Of a DNA stretch of 64,000 nucleotides, positions 43,878-52,817 are shown piece after piece (position 1 is the first letter of the stretch; every line of letters begins with the position of its first letter). The notes below the pieces were generated by a model that saw only the letters and a list, made by a program, of their open reading frames with translations, was not told the DNA's origin and did not search any database. The stretch is from the NCBI GenBank assembly GCA_963834825.1, contig CAWICZ010000007.1, forward strand, positions 1-64,000, read 5' to 3'. This stretch comes from JACDAN01 sp963834825. GTDB lineage: Bacteria; Actinomycetota; Thermoleophilia; Gaiellales; Gaiellaceae. The translations under genes were made by a program, and so were the position numbers.

Positions 43878-45061
43878 TCGACGAACGGCGGCTCGTCGAC
43901 CTCGCGCTGCGGCTCGTCTCGACGCCGTCCTTCACCGGCTCGGAGGAGGCCTGCGCGCGGGTGATGGAACGCGAGCTCGAGGAGCTTGGCCTGCAGGTGA
44001 TGTGGCAGCAGGTCGAGGACGGGCGGGCCAACGTGGTCGGGACGTGGCCGGGGGAGGGCGGTGGGCCGACGCTGATGTTCAACGGTCATCTGGACACGTC
44101 GTACTCCGGCGAGGAGCCGTGGCTGCGGGACATCCCCGGCTTCCGGCCCGAGGGGTTCGAGCGCGACGGGCGGATCTACGGCCTCGGCATCTCGAACATG
44201 AAGGGTGCGCTGGCCGCGTACGTCGAAGCGGTCCGGTCGCTGATCGAGGACGGCGTTCGCCTGAAGGGCGATGTGCTGATCGCGGCGGTCTGCGGCGAGA
44301 TCGAGAAGACGCAGGAGGGCGAGGCCCAGGGCGCGGAGTACCGGGGGTACGCGGCCGGCTCCCGGTACCTCGTCGGGCACGGCGGCGCCGCCGACGTCTG
44401 CATCCTCGGCGAGCCGACCGAGAACAAGCTCGTGCTCGCGCACTTCGGGACGCTTTGGCTGCGGCTCCGCGTGCGCGGCCCGTTCATCCACACGGCGTTC
44501 TCGCTGGGCCGGATCGAGGAGAACTCGATCGTGCGCATGCGAGGCGTCCTCGACCGTGTCCTCGAGTGGCTTCCCCAGTGGGAGGAGGAGATGTCGTACG
44601 GCGACGTCCGTGGTGTCGCATCGGTCGGCGCGATCCAGGGCGGCTTCGGGTGGCGCGTCTCGCGGACGCCGCACGAGACCGACCTGTTCGTCGACCTGCG
44701 CGTGCCGCCCGATGTGCCGATGGCCGACGCGAGACGGCGCGCGCTCGAGTTCGCGCGAGGGCTCGAGGGAGTCGAGGCTGAGGTCTACGTGACGGCGCCC
44801 GGTGCAGAGATCGACGAGGCGCATCCCCTGGTCGCTGCGGTGGGCGCAGCACATGAGGAGGTGTTCGGCGCACCGCCGGAGCGGGACGTCACCCGGTGGT
44901 TCTCCGACGCGTCGGTGCTGACGCGCTACGGCGTCGCGACGCTCAACTACGGGACCTCCTCCGGGCTTCCGGACGCCGAGCTGGGCGAGAATCTGGAGAT
45001 CGACGGGCTGGTCAAGACCGCTGACGTCTACGCGCGGGCGGCGAGGACGGTGTGCGGATGA
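43874..45061 (+). CDS. M20 family peptidase/deacylase (ArgE/DapE-like)
   Basis: A 395-residue metallohydrolase. MFNGHLDTSY (68-77) gives the metal His72 and Asp74; CGEIEK (140-145) provides the catalytic Glu region. The usual DMKG is SNMKG here (Asn108), so the bridging Asp is replaced. The dimerisation domain lies at about 195-300 and RWFSDASVLTRYGVATLNYG near the end. M20 enzymes remove N-acyl or N-carbamoyl groups or cleave peptides; the altered ligand means the metal site may be mononuclear. GTG start overlaps the small ORF. Confidence 0.8.
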   Translation: MIDERRLVDLALRLVSTPSFTGSEEACARVMERELEELGLQVMWQQVEDGRANVVGTWPGEGGGPTLMFNGHLDTSYSGEEPWLRDIPGFRPEGFERDGRIYGLGISNMKGALAAYVEAVRSLIEDGVRLKGDVLIAAVCGEIEKTQEGEAQGAEYRGYAAGSRYLVGHGGAADVCILGEPTENKLVLAHFGTLWLRLRVRGPFIHTAFSLGRIEENSIVRMRGVLDRVLEWLPQWEEEMSYGDVRGVASVGAIQGGFGWRVSRTPHETDLFVDLRVPPDVPMADARRRALEFARGLEGVEAEVYVTAPGAEIDEAHPLVAAVGAAHEEVFGAPPERDVTRWFSDASVLTRYGVATLNYGTSSGLPDAELGENLEIDGLVKTADVYARAARTVCG

Positions 45062-45924
45062 GGCTCGTCACCTACGACGGGGGCAAGGTCGGTCGGATCG
45101 AGGGCGAAGAGATCGTCCGCCTCGACGTGCCCGACCTTCGGACGTACTTCGAGCGCGGCGGCGCCGACGACGCGGACGAGCGACGGGAGCTGGCCGGCGC
45201 CGACCTCCAGGCGCCGATCGTCCCGAAGAAGTTCTTCCACACGGCGGGGAACTTCCGCGAGCACGAAGAGGAGTCAAAGCGGGTCGACTGGTCGCACGCA
45301 ATCGCGCCGTGGATCGTCTTCTTCCAGAACGTCGACGCAATCGTCGGCCCGGACGACCCGGTCGTCTACCCGGAGCACCTCACCGAGGAGCTCGACTACG
45401 AGCTCGAGCTGGCGGTCGTGATCGGCAAGGCGGGCAAGTGGTTCCCGGCCGAGGAGGCGATGGACTACGTGGCCGGCTACGTGATCTTCAACGACATCAC
45501 CGCCCGCGACATCCAGCGCCGCGAGATGGAGTCCGGGGTCTTCTCGTTCTGCAAGGCGATCGACACGTTCTGCCCGCTGGGGCCCTGGATCGTCACGGCC
45601 GACGAGATCCCGGATCCGCACGACCTCGCGATGGAGCTGCGTGTGAACGGCGAGGTCCGGCAGACGTCCCACTCGGGCCGGATGTCGGTGACGATCCCGG
45701 AGATCCTCGCGCACTACTCCCCGCTCGGCTACAGCGCCGGCGACGTCGTCTCGACCGGGACGGTCAGCGGGGTCGCGGGCTTCAGCGAGGACGCGGCGTC
45801 GCTCTACCTGAAGCCCGGCGACGTGATGGAGGCGGAGATCGAGCGGATCGGCGTGCTGCGCAACCCGGTGATCTCGTGGGAGGAGGCGCACGGCGAGCCG
45901 GCGCCGCCGCGGGTGCGGTGGTAG
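45058..45924 (+). CDS. fumarylacetoacetate hydrolase (FAH) family enzyme
   Basis: A 288-residue protein. The ATG at 45058 overlaps the M20 stop (ATGA); an earlier in-frame GTG is less likely. KFFHTAGNFREHEEE opens the catalytic domain; EELDYELELAVVIGK (110-124) provides Glu115 and Glu117, and VIFNDITARDIQ provides Asp146, the divalent metal set. GDVVSTGTVSGVAGF closes the active site. The family cleaves or decarboxylates beta-diketo acids, hydrates or isomerises 2-keto acids. Which reaction is run here is not known. Confidence 0.87.
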   Translation: MRLVTYDGGKVGRIEGEEIVRLDVPDLRTYFERGGADDADERRELAGADLQAPIVPKKFFHTAGNFREHEEESKRVDWSHAIAPWIVFFQNVDAIVGPDDPVVYPEHLTEELDYELELAVVIGKAGKWFPAEEAMDYVAGYVIFNDITARDIQRREMESGVFSFCKAIDTFCPLGPWIVTADEIPDPHDLAMELRVNGEVRQTSHSGRMSVTIPEILAHYSPLGYSAGDVVSTGTVSGVAGFSEDAASLYLKPGDVMEAEIERIGVLRNPVISWEEAHGEPAPPRVRW

Positions 45925-46715
45925 TCGGAGAGATCGAGCTCGTTCCGCTCCTCGATGCGACCGGCGAGCTGGGCGAGCTCACCGAGCTGTTCCCCGAGAC
46001 GACGGACTGGGCGCCCTATCGACACGCCTACCCGGAGCTCTTCAACGGCTCGCGCTGGCTGCTGCCGTGCGCGGCGTACCTCCTTCGGGTCGGCGGTTCG
46101 AACCTCCTCGTCGACACGGCGGTCGGGCCTGCCCGTCTCTGGGAGTGGGATGCCGTCAGCGAGGAAGGCCTGCCCGGTGAGCTGGCGCGCGCGAACGTCC
46201 TCCCCGGGGATGTCGACCTCGTTTTCCTCACGCACCTGCACGTCGACCACGTCGGCTGGAACACGGACCGGATCGGGCGGCTCTTCTTTCCGCGCGCGCG
46301 CTACGTCGTGCATCGGGACGCGCTCGCATTCGCACGCGAGAGCACGCGGCCTCACGTCGCGCGAGCGCTCGAGCCGGTCGAGTTCGAGGAGCTCGGCGGC
46401 GAGAGCGAGCTCGCACCGGGCATCACGGCGTTTCCGTTGCCGGGGCACTTTCCCGGGCACATGGGCGTGCGCGTGGAATCCGGAGGAGAGACGGCGCTGC
46501 TGATCGCCGACGCGGCGGTCAATCCGATGCTGCTCGACCGGCCCGGCGACATCTACGCGTTCGACATCGACCAGGAGGCCTCGGTCGAGACCCGCAGGGC
46601 TTTCGTTCCGACCCTCGTCGACCAGGAGGTCCTGGTCGTGTGCGGGCACTACCCGGGCGGGGGCATCGGCCGAGTCGTGCGTCGTGGCGATCGCGTGCTC
46701 TGGACGGCGGCGTGA
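45918..46715 (+). CDS. MBL-fold metallo-hydrolase
   Basis: A 265-residue metallo-beta-lactamase-fold protein. The GTG at 45918 overlaps the FAH gene by seven bases. THLHVDHVGWN gives the zinc motif HLHVDH (106-111), FPLPGHFPGHMGV the next His and LLIADAAVNPM the bridging Asp. LLVVCGHYPGGGIG-like segment (VVCGHYPGG) supplies the last His. The loop pattern resembles quorum-quenching lactonases and related esterases (AiiA-like). A lactone or thioester substrate is plausible in a catabolic operon. Confidence 0.83.
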   Translation: MVVGEIELVPLLDATGELGELTELFPETTDWAPYRHAYPELFNGSRWLLPCAAYLLRVGGSNLLVDTAVGPARLWEWDAVSEEGLPGELARANVLPGDVDLVFLTHLHVDHVGWNTDRIGRLFFPRARYVVHRDALAFARESTRPHVARALEPVEFEELGGESELAPGITAFPLPGHFPGHMGVRVESGGETALLIADAAVNPMLLDRPGDIYAFDIDQEASVETRRAFVPTLVDQEVLVVCGHYPGGGIGRVVRRGDRVLWTAA

Positions 46716-47869
46716 CGGCCTGGCCGCGGGACGACGCGAAGCTCGACCGGGTCCGCGCGCTGATGGCGGAGCACGAGCTCGACGCCCTCGTCGTCCGAGC
46801 TCCCGACAACGTCGTCTACCTGAGCAACTTCTGGGCGATGAAGGGCTACGACGCTGTCGTCTTCCCTCGCGAGGGCGACGCGACGCTGATCTGCCTCGAG
46901 GCCTCCGCCGACGACGCCGCCCGGACGGCCTGGACGGACGACGTGCGGCTCTTCCGCGGCTACGACGAGCGCGACCCACGGCCGCCGCAGGCACGCGCGC
47001 TCGAGGTCGCGCTCGCAGCCTCGAAACCGTACGAGCGCGTCGGGCTCGAGCTCTCGCTCGGCACGCAGGCCGCCGATCGCATGGTCGGCGAGCCGACGAC
47101 GTACACGCAGGCCTGGTTCGCCGCCTGGCCGGATCCCGCAGACGCGACGCCGCTCCTGGCGCAGGCGCGCGCGGTGAAGACCGCGCAGGAGCTGGAGCGC
47201 ATGCGGCTCGCGAACGAGATCGCTGCCGCCGCCATGGAGCAGGTCCGGGGAAGACTGCGGCCCGGGATGAAGGAGAGCCAAGCGGCCGCGCTCTGGAACG
47301 GCTTCGTCCACGCCGAGGGCACCGGCTGGAACGGGAAGGTTGCGCTCGCGTACGGGTTCTCGCTCGTCTGGTCGGGCCCGGGAATCCGCACGTTCACGGC
47401 GACCGCGGACCGGCCCGTCCAGCCGGACGAGCCGACCCTCTTCGAGATCTGGGTCTGCGCCGACGGCTACTGGTGCGACCACACGAAGAACCTCTGCCCC
47501 GGGGAGCTTCGGCCCGAGTATCAGCGGCTGCTCGACGACCTGACCGCGGTCTACGGGCGGGCGATCGAGCACTGTCGGCCCGGGGCCGGCCTCGACGAGC
47601 TCGACCGGTTGATCCGCGAGGGCATCGCCGAGGCCGGCTACCCCGGCCAGCCGTCCCACCCGGTCGCCCACGGAGTCGGTGCGCGCGCTCACGAACCCCC
47701 GTACGCGCACCAGGCCGCGCCTGCGACGATCGAGGAGGGCATGGTGCTGGCAATCGAGCCGGGGGCGTACTGGGAGGGCGGCGGCGGCCTCCGTCTCGAG
47801 GACAACTTCCTGATCACCGCCGACGGCGCGGAGAAGCTCTCGCCCTTCCCGGACGGGGTCGTACGGTGA
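46712..47869 (+). CDS. M24 family peptidase (Xaa-Pro aminopeptidase-like)
   Basis: A 385-residue two-domain protein with a creatinase-like N-domain (about 1-150; RAPDNVVYLSNFWAMKGYDA) and a pita-bread catalytic domain. Metal ligands can be traced: FEIWVCADGYWCDHTKN (Glu in place of the first Asp; second Asp present), VAHGVGARAHEPP (His), LAIEPGAYWE (Glu) and LRLEDNFLIT (Glu). The Asp-to-Glu change is unusual. It probably cleaves a peptide, dipeptide or related C-N bond. GTGA overlaps on both sides. Confidence 0.83.
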   Translation: MTAWPRDDAKLDRVRALMAEHELDALVVRAPDNVVYLSNFWAMKGYDAVVFPREGDATLICLEASADDAARTAWTDDVRLFRGYDERDPRPPQARALEVALAASKPYERVGLELSLGTQAADRMVGEPTTYTQAWFAAWPDPADATPLLAQARAVKTAQELERMRLANEIAAAAMEQVRGRLRPGMKESQAAALWNGFVHAEGTGWNGKVALAYGFSLVWSGPGIRTFTATADRPVQPDEPTLFEIWVCADGYWCDHTKNLCPGELRPEYQRLLDDLTAVYGRAIEHCRPGAGLDELDRLIREGIAEAGYPGQPSHPVAHGVGARAHEPPYAHQAAPATIEEGMVLAIEPGAYWEGGGGLRLEDNFLITADGAEKLSPFPDGVVR

Positions 47870-49026
47870 TCTGGACCGGCGAGCTCAACCGGCCGCACAA
47901 GCTCGAGGCGAGGGTCGGCTTCTACGACACGACGCTGCGCGACGGCGAGCAGACGGTCGGCGTCGTGCTCATGCCGCAGGACAAGCTCGAGATCGCGCGC
48001 GCGCTCTCGGAGGCGGGCGTCGAGCGGATCGAGGCGGGCTTCCCGCGCGTCTCGGCGGACGACTGGGAGGCGGTGCGGCTGATCTCCGAGGCCGGCCTCG
48101 AGGCAGAGATCTGGGGCTTCTCGCGCGCCGTCCAGGCCGACGTCGAGGCGCTCGTCGAGCTGGGAGTGGGCGCAAGCGTGGTCGAGTCGCCGATCTCGGA
48201 GCTGAAGCTGCGAGCGCTCGGCGTCTCGCGCGACGACATGCTCCGCCGCATCCGCGACGCCGTCGCCTACGCCGCCCGCAGCGGGATCCGCGTCGCCTAC
48301 TTCGGCGTCGACTCGACGCGCGCCGAGCCGGACTTCTACGACGCGGCCTACTCGGTGGCCGTCGAGGCCGGCGCGTTGGAGGTCGTCGTCGTCGACACGA
48401 TCGGCGTCGCCGGGCCTGAGGGGGTTACGGACCTCGTCGGCCGTACCCGGGACCTGCTCGGGCCCGAAATCCCGATCCACTTCCACGGACACAACGACTT
48501 CGGCCTCGCGACCGCAAACGCCGTCGCCGCCGTCCGCGCCGGCGCGCAGTGGATCCACTGCACGCTGAACGGGATGGGCGAGCGGGCCGGCAACGCGAAC
48601 CTCGGCGAGGTCGCGCTCACCCTGCGCGCGGTCTACGGGGTCGAGACCGCGCTCGACCTGCGCCGCGCCCGAGAGCTGTCCGACCGTGTGCGCGAGCTGT
48701 CGGGCTACACGCTCGAGCCCTGGAAGCCGCTCGTCGGCGAGAACCTCTTCCGGCGCGAGAGCGGCGCCGTCGCGAGCCAGTTCCACGACCCGCCGTCCAT
48801 CGAGCCGTACTCGTCGGAGCTCGTCGCCGCCGACCGTGGAATCGTCCTCGGCAAGAAGAGCGGCATCGACTCGATCCGGATCAAGTGCGAGGAGCTCGGG
48901 CTCGAGGTCCCGGAGGAGGCGCAGCGCGCTCTCCTGGACGCCGTCAAGAAGCTCGGAACCGACAAGCGCGGCCTGGTCACGGACGACGAGTTCCGTCGGC
49001 TCGTCGCGGAAGGAGGAACTGCATGA
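47866..49026 (+). CDS. HMGL-like (homocitrate/isopropylmalate synthase-type) enzyme
   Basis: A 386-residue TIM-barrel protein. GFYDTTLRDGEQTVGVVL holds the metal Asp21 and catalytic Arg, and HFHGHNDFGLATANAVAA the metal histidines; LNGMGERAGNANLGEVAL closes the barrel. This is the isopropylmalate/homocitrate/citramalate synthase branch, but the C-terminal regulatory LeuA domain is absent. It would join an acyl-CoA to a 2-oxo acid, or run as an aldolase. In this context it may process a 2-oxo acid made by the neighbours. GTGA overlap upstream and ATGA overlap downstream. Confidence 0.82.
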   Translation: MIWTGELNRPHKLEARVGFYDTTLRDGEQTVGVVLMPQDKLEIARALSEAGVERIEAGFPRVSADDWEAVRLISEAGLEAEIWGFSRAVQADVEALVELGVGASVVESPISELKLRALGVSRDDMLRRIRDAVAYAARSGIRVAYFGVDSTRAEPDFYDAAYSVAVEAGALEVVVVDTIGVAGPEGVTDLVGRTRDLLGPEIPIHFHGHNDFGLATANAVAAVRAGAQWIHCTLNGMGERAGNANLGEVALTLRAVYGVETALDLRRARELSDRVRELSGYTLEPWKPLVGENLFRRESGAVASQFHDPPSIEPYSSELVAADRGIVLGKKSGIDSIRIKCEELGLEVPEEAQRALLDAVKKLGTDKRGLVTDDEFRRLVAEGGTA

Positions 49027-49418
49027 GTCACCATCGCGAGCTGCTCAACCCCCCCGACCTGCATCCCGCACCCGGATTCAGCCATGTCGCGGTCGCCCAG
49101 GGCACGAAGGTCGTCCATTTCGCGGGCCAGCTCGGCATCGGCCAGGACTTCTCGCTGGTCGCCGAGGATCTCCACGGGCAGACCGCTGCGGCGATGCGGA
49201 ACCTGAAGGTGGCGATGGACGCGGCCGGCGTCGGCTGGGACGACATCGTCCGCCGGACGATCTACACGACGGAGCCGACCGAGTACGAGACGATCACGCG
49301 GGCGATCGACGAGGTCACGGGCGGCGCCGAGCACCCGGCGCAGACGATCGTCGGGATCACCGGCCTCGCCGTACCGGGCTGCCTGATCGAGATCGAGTGC
49401 ACGGCGGTGCTCTCCTGA
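49023..49418 (+). CDS. RidA (YjgF/YER057c) family enamine/imine deaminase
   Basis: A 131-residue RidA-type protein. Segments are SHVAVAQGTKVVHFAGQLGI, QTAAAMRNLKVAMDAAGVGW and the end VPGCLIEIECTAVL. RidA proteins hydrolyse reactive 2-aminoacrylate-type enamines/imines released by PLP enzymes; other members act in catabolic pathways on aminoacrylate derivatives. The conserved active-site Arg of archetypal RidA is not obvious near the end (IEIEC), so another subfamily (Rid2-7) is possible. Its ATG overlaps the HMGL-like stop (ATGA). Confidence 0.85.
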   Translation: MSHHRELLNPPDLHPAPGFSHVAVAQGTKVVHFAGQLGIGQDFSLVAEDLHGQTAAAMRNLKVAMDAAGVGWDDIVRRTIYTTEPTEYETITRAIDEVTGGAEHPAQTIVGITGLAVPGCLIEIECTAVLS

Positions 49419-51050
49419 GCTCGACCTACGACGCGATCGTTATCGGCAGCGGCGTCAACTCGCTGGCGTGCGCGGCGCTCCTCGCACGGGCCGGCTGGGG
49501 CGTCGCGGTCCTCGAGCGGGAGGACGAGCTCGGCGGTGCGATCAGGACGGCCGAGCTCACCGAGCCCGGGTACCTGCACGACGTCCTCAGCGCCTGGCAC
49601 CCGCTCTGGGTCGGCGGCGCGGCACACGCCGAGCTCGGGGACGATCTGGCTCGTCACGGCCTCGAATACCTGAACACCGAACTGCCGACGGCGACGGCCT
49701 ATCCCGACGGCGAGGCGGCCTTCCTGCTGCGCACTGCGGAGGCGAATGCCGCCGAGCTCGACCGCCACGCGCCCGGCGACGGCGCGGCCTGGACACGCAT
49801 GCTCGAAACCTTCTTTCCGACCGCCGACCTCGCGTTCGGCGTGCTCGGCACCGAGCTCTGGTCGCGGGCCGGGCTCGGGTTGGGCGCGCGCCTCTACCGG
49901 CGGCTCGGGAGGCGCGGCGCAGCCGAGTTCGTCGGCGAGCGGGTCGTCTCGAGCCGCGACTGGCTGACCGGGACGTTCGAGTCGGAGCGCGCTCACGGCC
50001 TGCTCGCGCCGTGGGTGCTGCACACCGGCCTCGGCCCCGACGCCGCCGCGTCCGGCTTCATGACGCAGGTGATCGCCGTCGCGGTGCAGGAGGGCGGGAT
50101 GCCGATCCCCCGCGGCGGCGGCGCGAGGCTCGTCGACGCGCTCGTCGGGCTGATCCGCGAGCACGGCGGCCTCGTCGAAACGGGCCGCGACGTGGAGCGC
50201 GTGCTCGTCGAGGACGGCTCAGCGGTGGGCGTCGCGCTCGCCGAGGGAGAGACGATCCGCGCCGAGCGCGCGGTGATCGCCAACGTCACGCCGACGCAGC
50301 TCTACGGCCGCCTGCTCTCCGACGGCGCGGTGCCCGACGCGGTTGCCGAGCGTGGACGCCGATTCCGGTACGGGCGCGCCGACATGCAGATCCACTTCGC
50401 GCTCTCCGAGCCGCCGCGCTGGGAGGGGGACGAGCGCCTGGCGAAAACCGCGATCGTCCACCTGACGCCCGGCCTCGACGGCGTCTCGCGCGCCGTCAAC
50501 GAGGCCGACCGCGGGCTCCTGCCGGCCGAGGCCACGGTCGTCGTCGGCCAGCCGCTGACCATGGACCCGAGCCGCGCGCCGGACGGCGCCGGGCTGCTCT
50601 GGATCCAGCTCCAGGAGCTCCCCTGGCACGTGAAGGGCGACGCCGCCGGCGAGCTCGATGTAGGCGACGGGAGCTGGACGGAGACGCTTGAGGGAGCGCT
50701 ACGCCGACCGGATCCAGGCGCGGATCGCCCGGCACATCCCGAACCTCGACTCCGCCGTCCGCAAGCGCGTCGCCCTCTCGCCGGCCGACCTGCAGGCCGC
50801 GAACATGAATCTCCAGCAAGGCGACCCATACTCGGGCTCGCTCGCGCTCGACCAGAACTTCCTCTGGCGGCCGTTCCCTGCGAGCCCGGGCCACGCAACC
50901 GCGGTCGACCGGCTCTGGCACATCGGCGCGAGCACGCACCCGGGCCCGGGCCTCGGCGCGGGCTCGGGGACGCTCGTCGCCAAACAGCTGCTCGAGCCGG
51001 CGCTTCCAGCCCGCGCGCTCGCGCGCGCCCGCGGCCTCGTCCGTCGATGA
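49415..51050 (+). CDS. FAD-dependent oxidoreductase (phytoene desaturase-like), frameshifted
   Basis: A protein of about 545 residues. DAIVIGSGVNSLACAALLAR is the FAD-binding Rossmann loop, LEREDELGGAIRTAEL follows, and MPIPRGGGARLVDALVGLI is the second conserved block of CrtI/retinol-saturase-like enzymes. Near 50690, after WTETL, the frame changes; RERYADRIQARIARHIPN continues in another frame and ends HIGASTHPGPGLGAGSG at 51050. Homology begins at SSTYDAIV right after a CTG overlapping the RidA stop (CTGA), again a non-standard start. Confidence 0.8.
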
Positions 51051-51838
51051 CGCCCCGGTTCTCGATCTCCCAGATCACGACCGTCGGCCAGTCCTTCGCC
51101 GACGACCTCGACACCTATCGTGCCGCCGGCGCCGCGGGCATCGGGATCTGGGAGATGAAGCTGGGCGACGACTCGCTCGAGCGCTTTCGGGCGTCCGGGC
51201 TCGAAGGGGCTGCAGCCGTCCCCGAAGTCCCTTCGATCCTGCCCCTGCCCCTGATGGAGGGGCCGGCCGACCCGGAGGAGCGCGTCGAGGCGATCCGCGC
51301 CGGGATCCGGCGATTGGCGCCGTTCGGCCCGGCCTGCGTTCTCTTCCTGACCGGCCCCGGCGACGACCGGGAGGCGGTGATCGAGGGCATCCGCGCGATC
51401 GCCGACGAGGGCGAGCGATCCGGCGTCCGGGTCGCGCTCGAGCCGATCCAGCGCGAGTTCGCCCACTTCTGGTCGCTGCCGACGTCGCTGGACGAGGCCG
51501 CGGCGCTGCTCGAGGAGGCCGGACGACCGGATGTCGGGCTCATCTACGACGTCTGGCACCTCTGGAACCAGCCGCTCGAGCAGATCGAGCGTCATCGCGA
51601 CCGGATCGCCGCCGTTCACGTCTCCGATTGGCGGCGGCCGACCAGGAACACGAACGACCGGGTGCTTCCGGGCGACGGCGGCGTGGAGTTCGGCCCGATC
51701 CTCGAGGCCCTGCGCTGGGAAGGGCTCTACGACCTCGAGATCTTCTCCGACCCCGAGCTGCCGGACTCGCTCTGGCGCGACGACCCGCGTGACCTCGCAC
51801 GGCGGGGAGTGGAGGCGCTATCCAGCGTGTGTGCGTAG
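51047..51838 (+). CDS. sugar phosphate isomerase/epimerase-like TIM-barrel protein
   Basis: A 263-residue xylose-isomerase-like TIM barrel. FSISQITTVGQSFADDLDTY opens the barrel, GVRVALEPIQREF provides the metal Glu, VGLIYDVWHLWNQ the Asp/His pair, RIAAVHVSDWR the His and YDLEIFSDPEL the closing Glu. Members are hydroxypyruvate isomerase, inosose dehydratase, 3-dehydroshikimate dehydratase and epimerases. The sequence does not tell which. ATG overlaps the FAD-oxidoreductase stop (ATGA). Confidence 0.82.
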   Translation: MTPRFSISQITTVGQSFADDLDTYRAAGAAGIGIWEMKLGDDSLERFRASGLEGAAAVPEVPSILPLPLMEGPADPEERVEAIRAGIRRLAPFGPACVLFLTGPGDDREAVIEGIRAIADEGERSGVRVALEPIQREFAHFWSLPTSLDEAAALLEEAGRPDVGLIYDVWHLWNQPLEQIERHRDRIAAVHVSDWRRPTRNTNDRVLPGDGGVEFGPILEALRWEGLYDLEIFSDPELPDSLWRDDPRDLARRGVEALSSVCA

Positions 51839-52740
51839 TCGGCGGAGGCGTGATCGGGAGCCTCTACGCCGCGCACCTCGCGCGCGTCGCGGACGTCTCC
51901 GTCCTCTGCCGGCGCGAGGAGCACGCGAGGGCGCTGAACGAGCAGGGCCTCCGCGTGTCCGGCCGACACGACTTCACCGCGAAGCTTCGCGCCGCGACCG
52001 ACCCCGGCGCGCTCCCGGAGGCCGAGCTGGCGATCGTCGCGACGAAGACGACGGAGCTCGACGCCGCCGCATCGCGCCTGGCAGGGCATTGGCCAGAGGC
52101 CGCGGTCATGACCGTTCAGAACGGGCTCGGCGCGGAGGAGATCGTGCGGCGCCACGGAGAATGGACGCTGATCTCGGCGGTCACGTTCATGAGCGGCACG
52201 CGTCATGCCGACACGCACGTCGAGTACATCCTCGACACCGAGACGTGGCTCGGGCCTTACGGCGGCGCTCCGCAGGCTCTGGTCGACGAGACCGCCGCGC
52301 TGCTCGTCGAGTCGGGCCTGAAGGCGAGGGCGTTCGACGACCTGCGGCCGGCCCAGTGGTCGAAGCTGATCTTCAACTCGACGGTCAACTCGGTCGCCGC
52401 GCTCACCGGGCTCCCGCACGACCGGCACTTCGCGGAGCGGGACCGCCTCGATCAGCTCGGCCACCTCGTCTACGACCTGATGGAGGAAGGGAAGCGGGTC
52501 GCGGCGGCGGCGGGCGTGGAGCTGTACGAGGACCCCTGGGAGATGAACGTCCTCGCTACGCAGCGAGGGAGCCGCCACTACCCGTCGATGCTCGAGGACG
52601 TCGAGGCCCGCCGCCCGACCGAGGTCGACCAGATCACCGGCGCGCTCGTTCGCGAGGCCGAGCGGCTGGGCGTCGAAGTCCCGCTCCAGACGGCGATGTA
52701 CAGGCTCGTCAAGGCGCGAGAAGCCTCGTGGGCGAATTGA
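51829..52740 (+). CDS. ketopantoate reductase-like (PanE/ApbA) protein 1
   Basis: A 303-residue two-domain dehydrogenase. VVGGGVIGSLYAAHLAR gives the NADP-binding GGGVIG loop at the N-terminus, AELAIVATKTTELDAA follows, and the C-terminal ApbA_C helical domain contains WSKLIFNSTVNSVAALTGLP with the catalytic Lys. Ketopantoate reductases make pantoate, but this gene is in a catabolic operon and has a second paralogue at 57411, so a different 2-oxo or 2-hydroxy acid is likely. GTG start overlaps the isomerase gene by ten bases. Confidence 0.82.
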   Translation: MCVVGGGVIGSLYAAHLARVADVSVLCRREEHARALNEQGLRVSGRHDFTAKLRAATDPGALPEAELAIVATKTTELDAAASRLAGHWPEAAVMTVQNGLGAEEIVRRHGEWTLISAVTFMSGTRHADTHVEYILDTETWLGPYGGAPQALVDETAALLVESGLKARAFDDLRPAQWSKLIFNSTVNSVAALTGLPHDRHFAERDRLDQLGHLVYDLMEEGKRVAAAAGVELYEDPWEMNVLATQRGSRHYPSMLEDVEARRPTEVDQITGALVREAERLGVEVPLQTAMYRLVKAREASWAN

Positions 52741-52817
52741 CCGGCCCCGGTTGCACGTTCAATATCTGCCTCAATCTCCCAAAAACCAACGCGTGATGTG
52801 GCGCGAGAGGAGTGAGG

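Noticed and set aside
48686..51838. A 1050-residue fusion of an FAD oxidoreductase and an isomerase
   Set aside because: The true oxidoreductase end (HIGASTHPGPG) is in another frame, stopping at 51050, and the isomerase has its own ATG at 51047.
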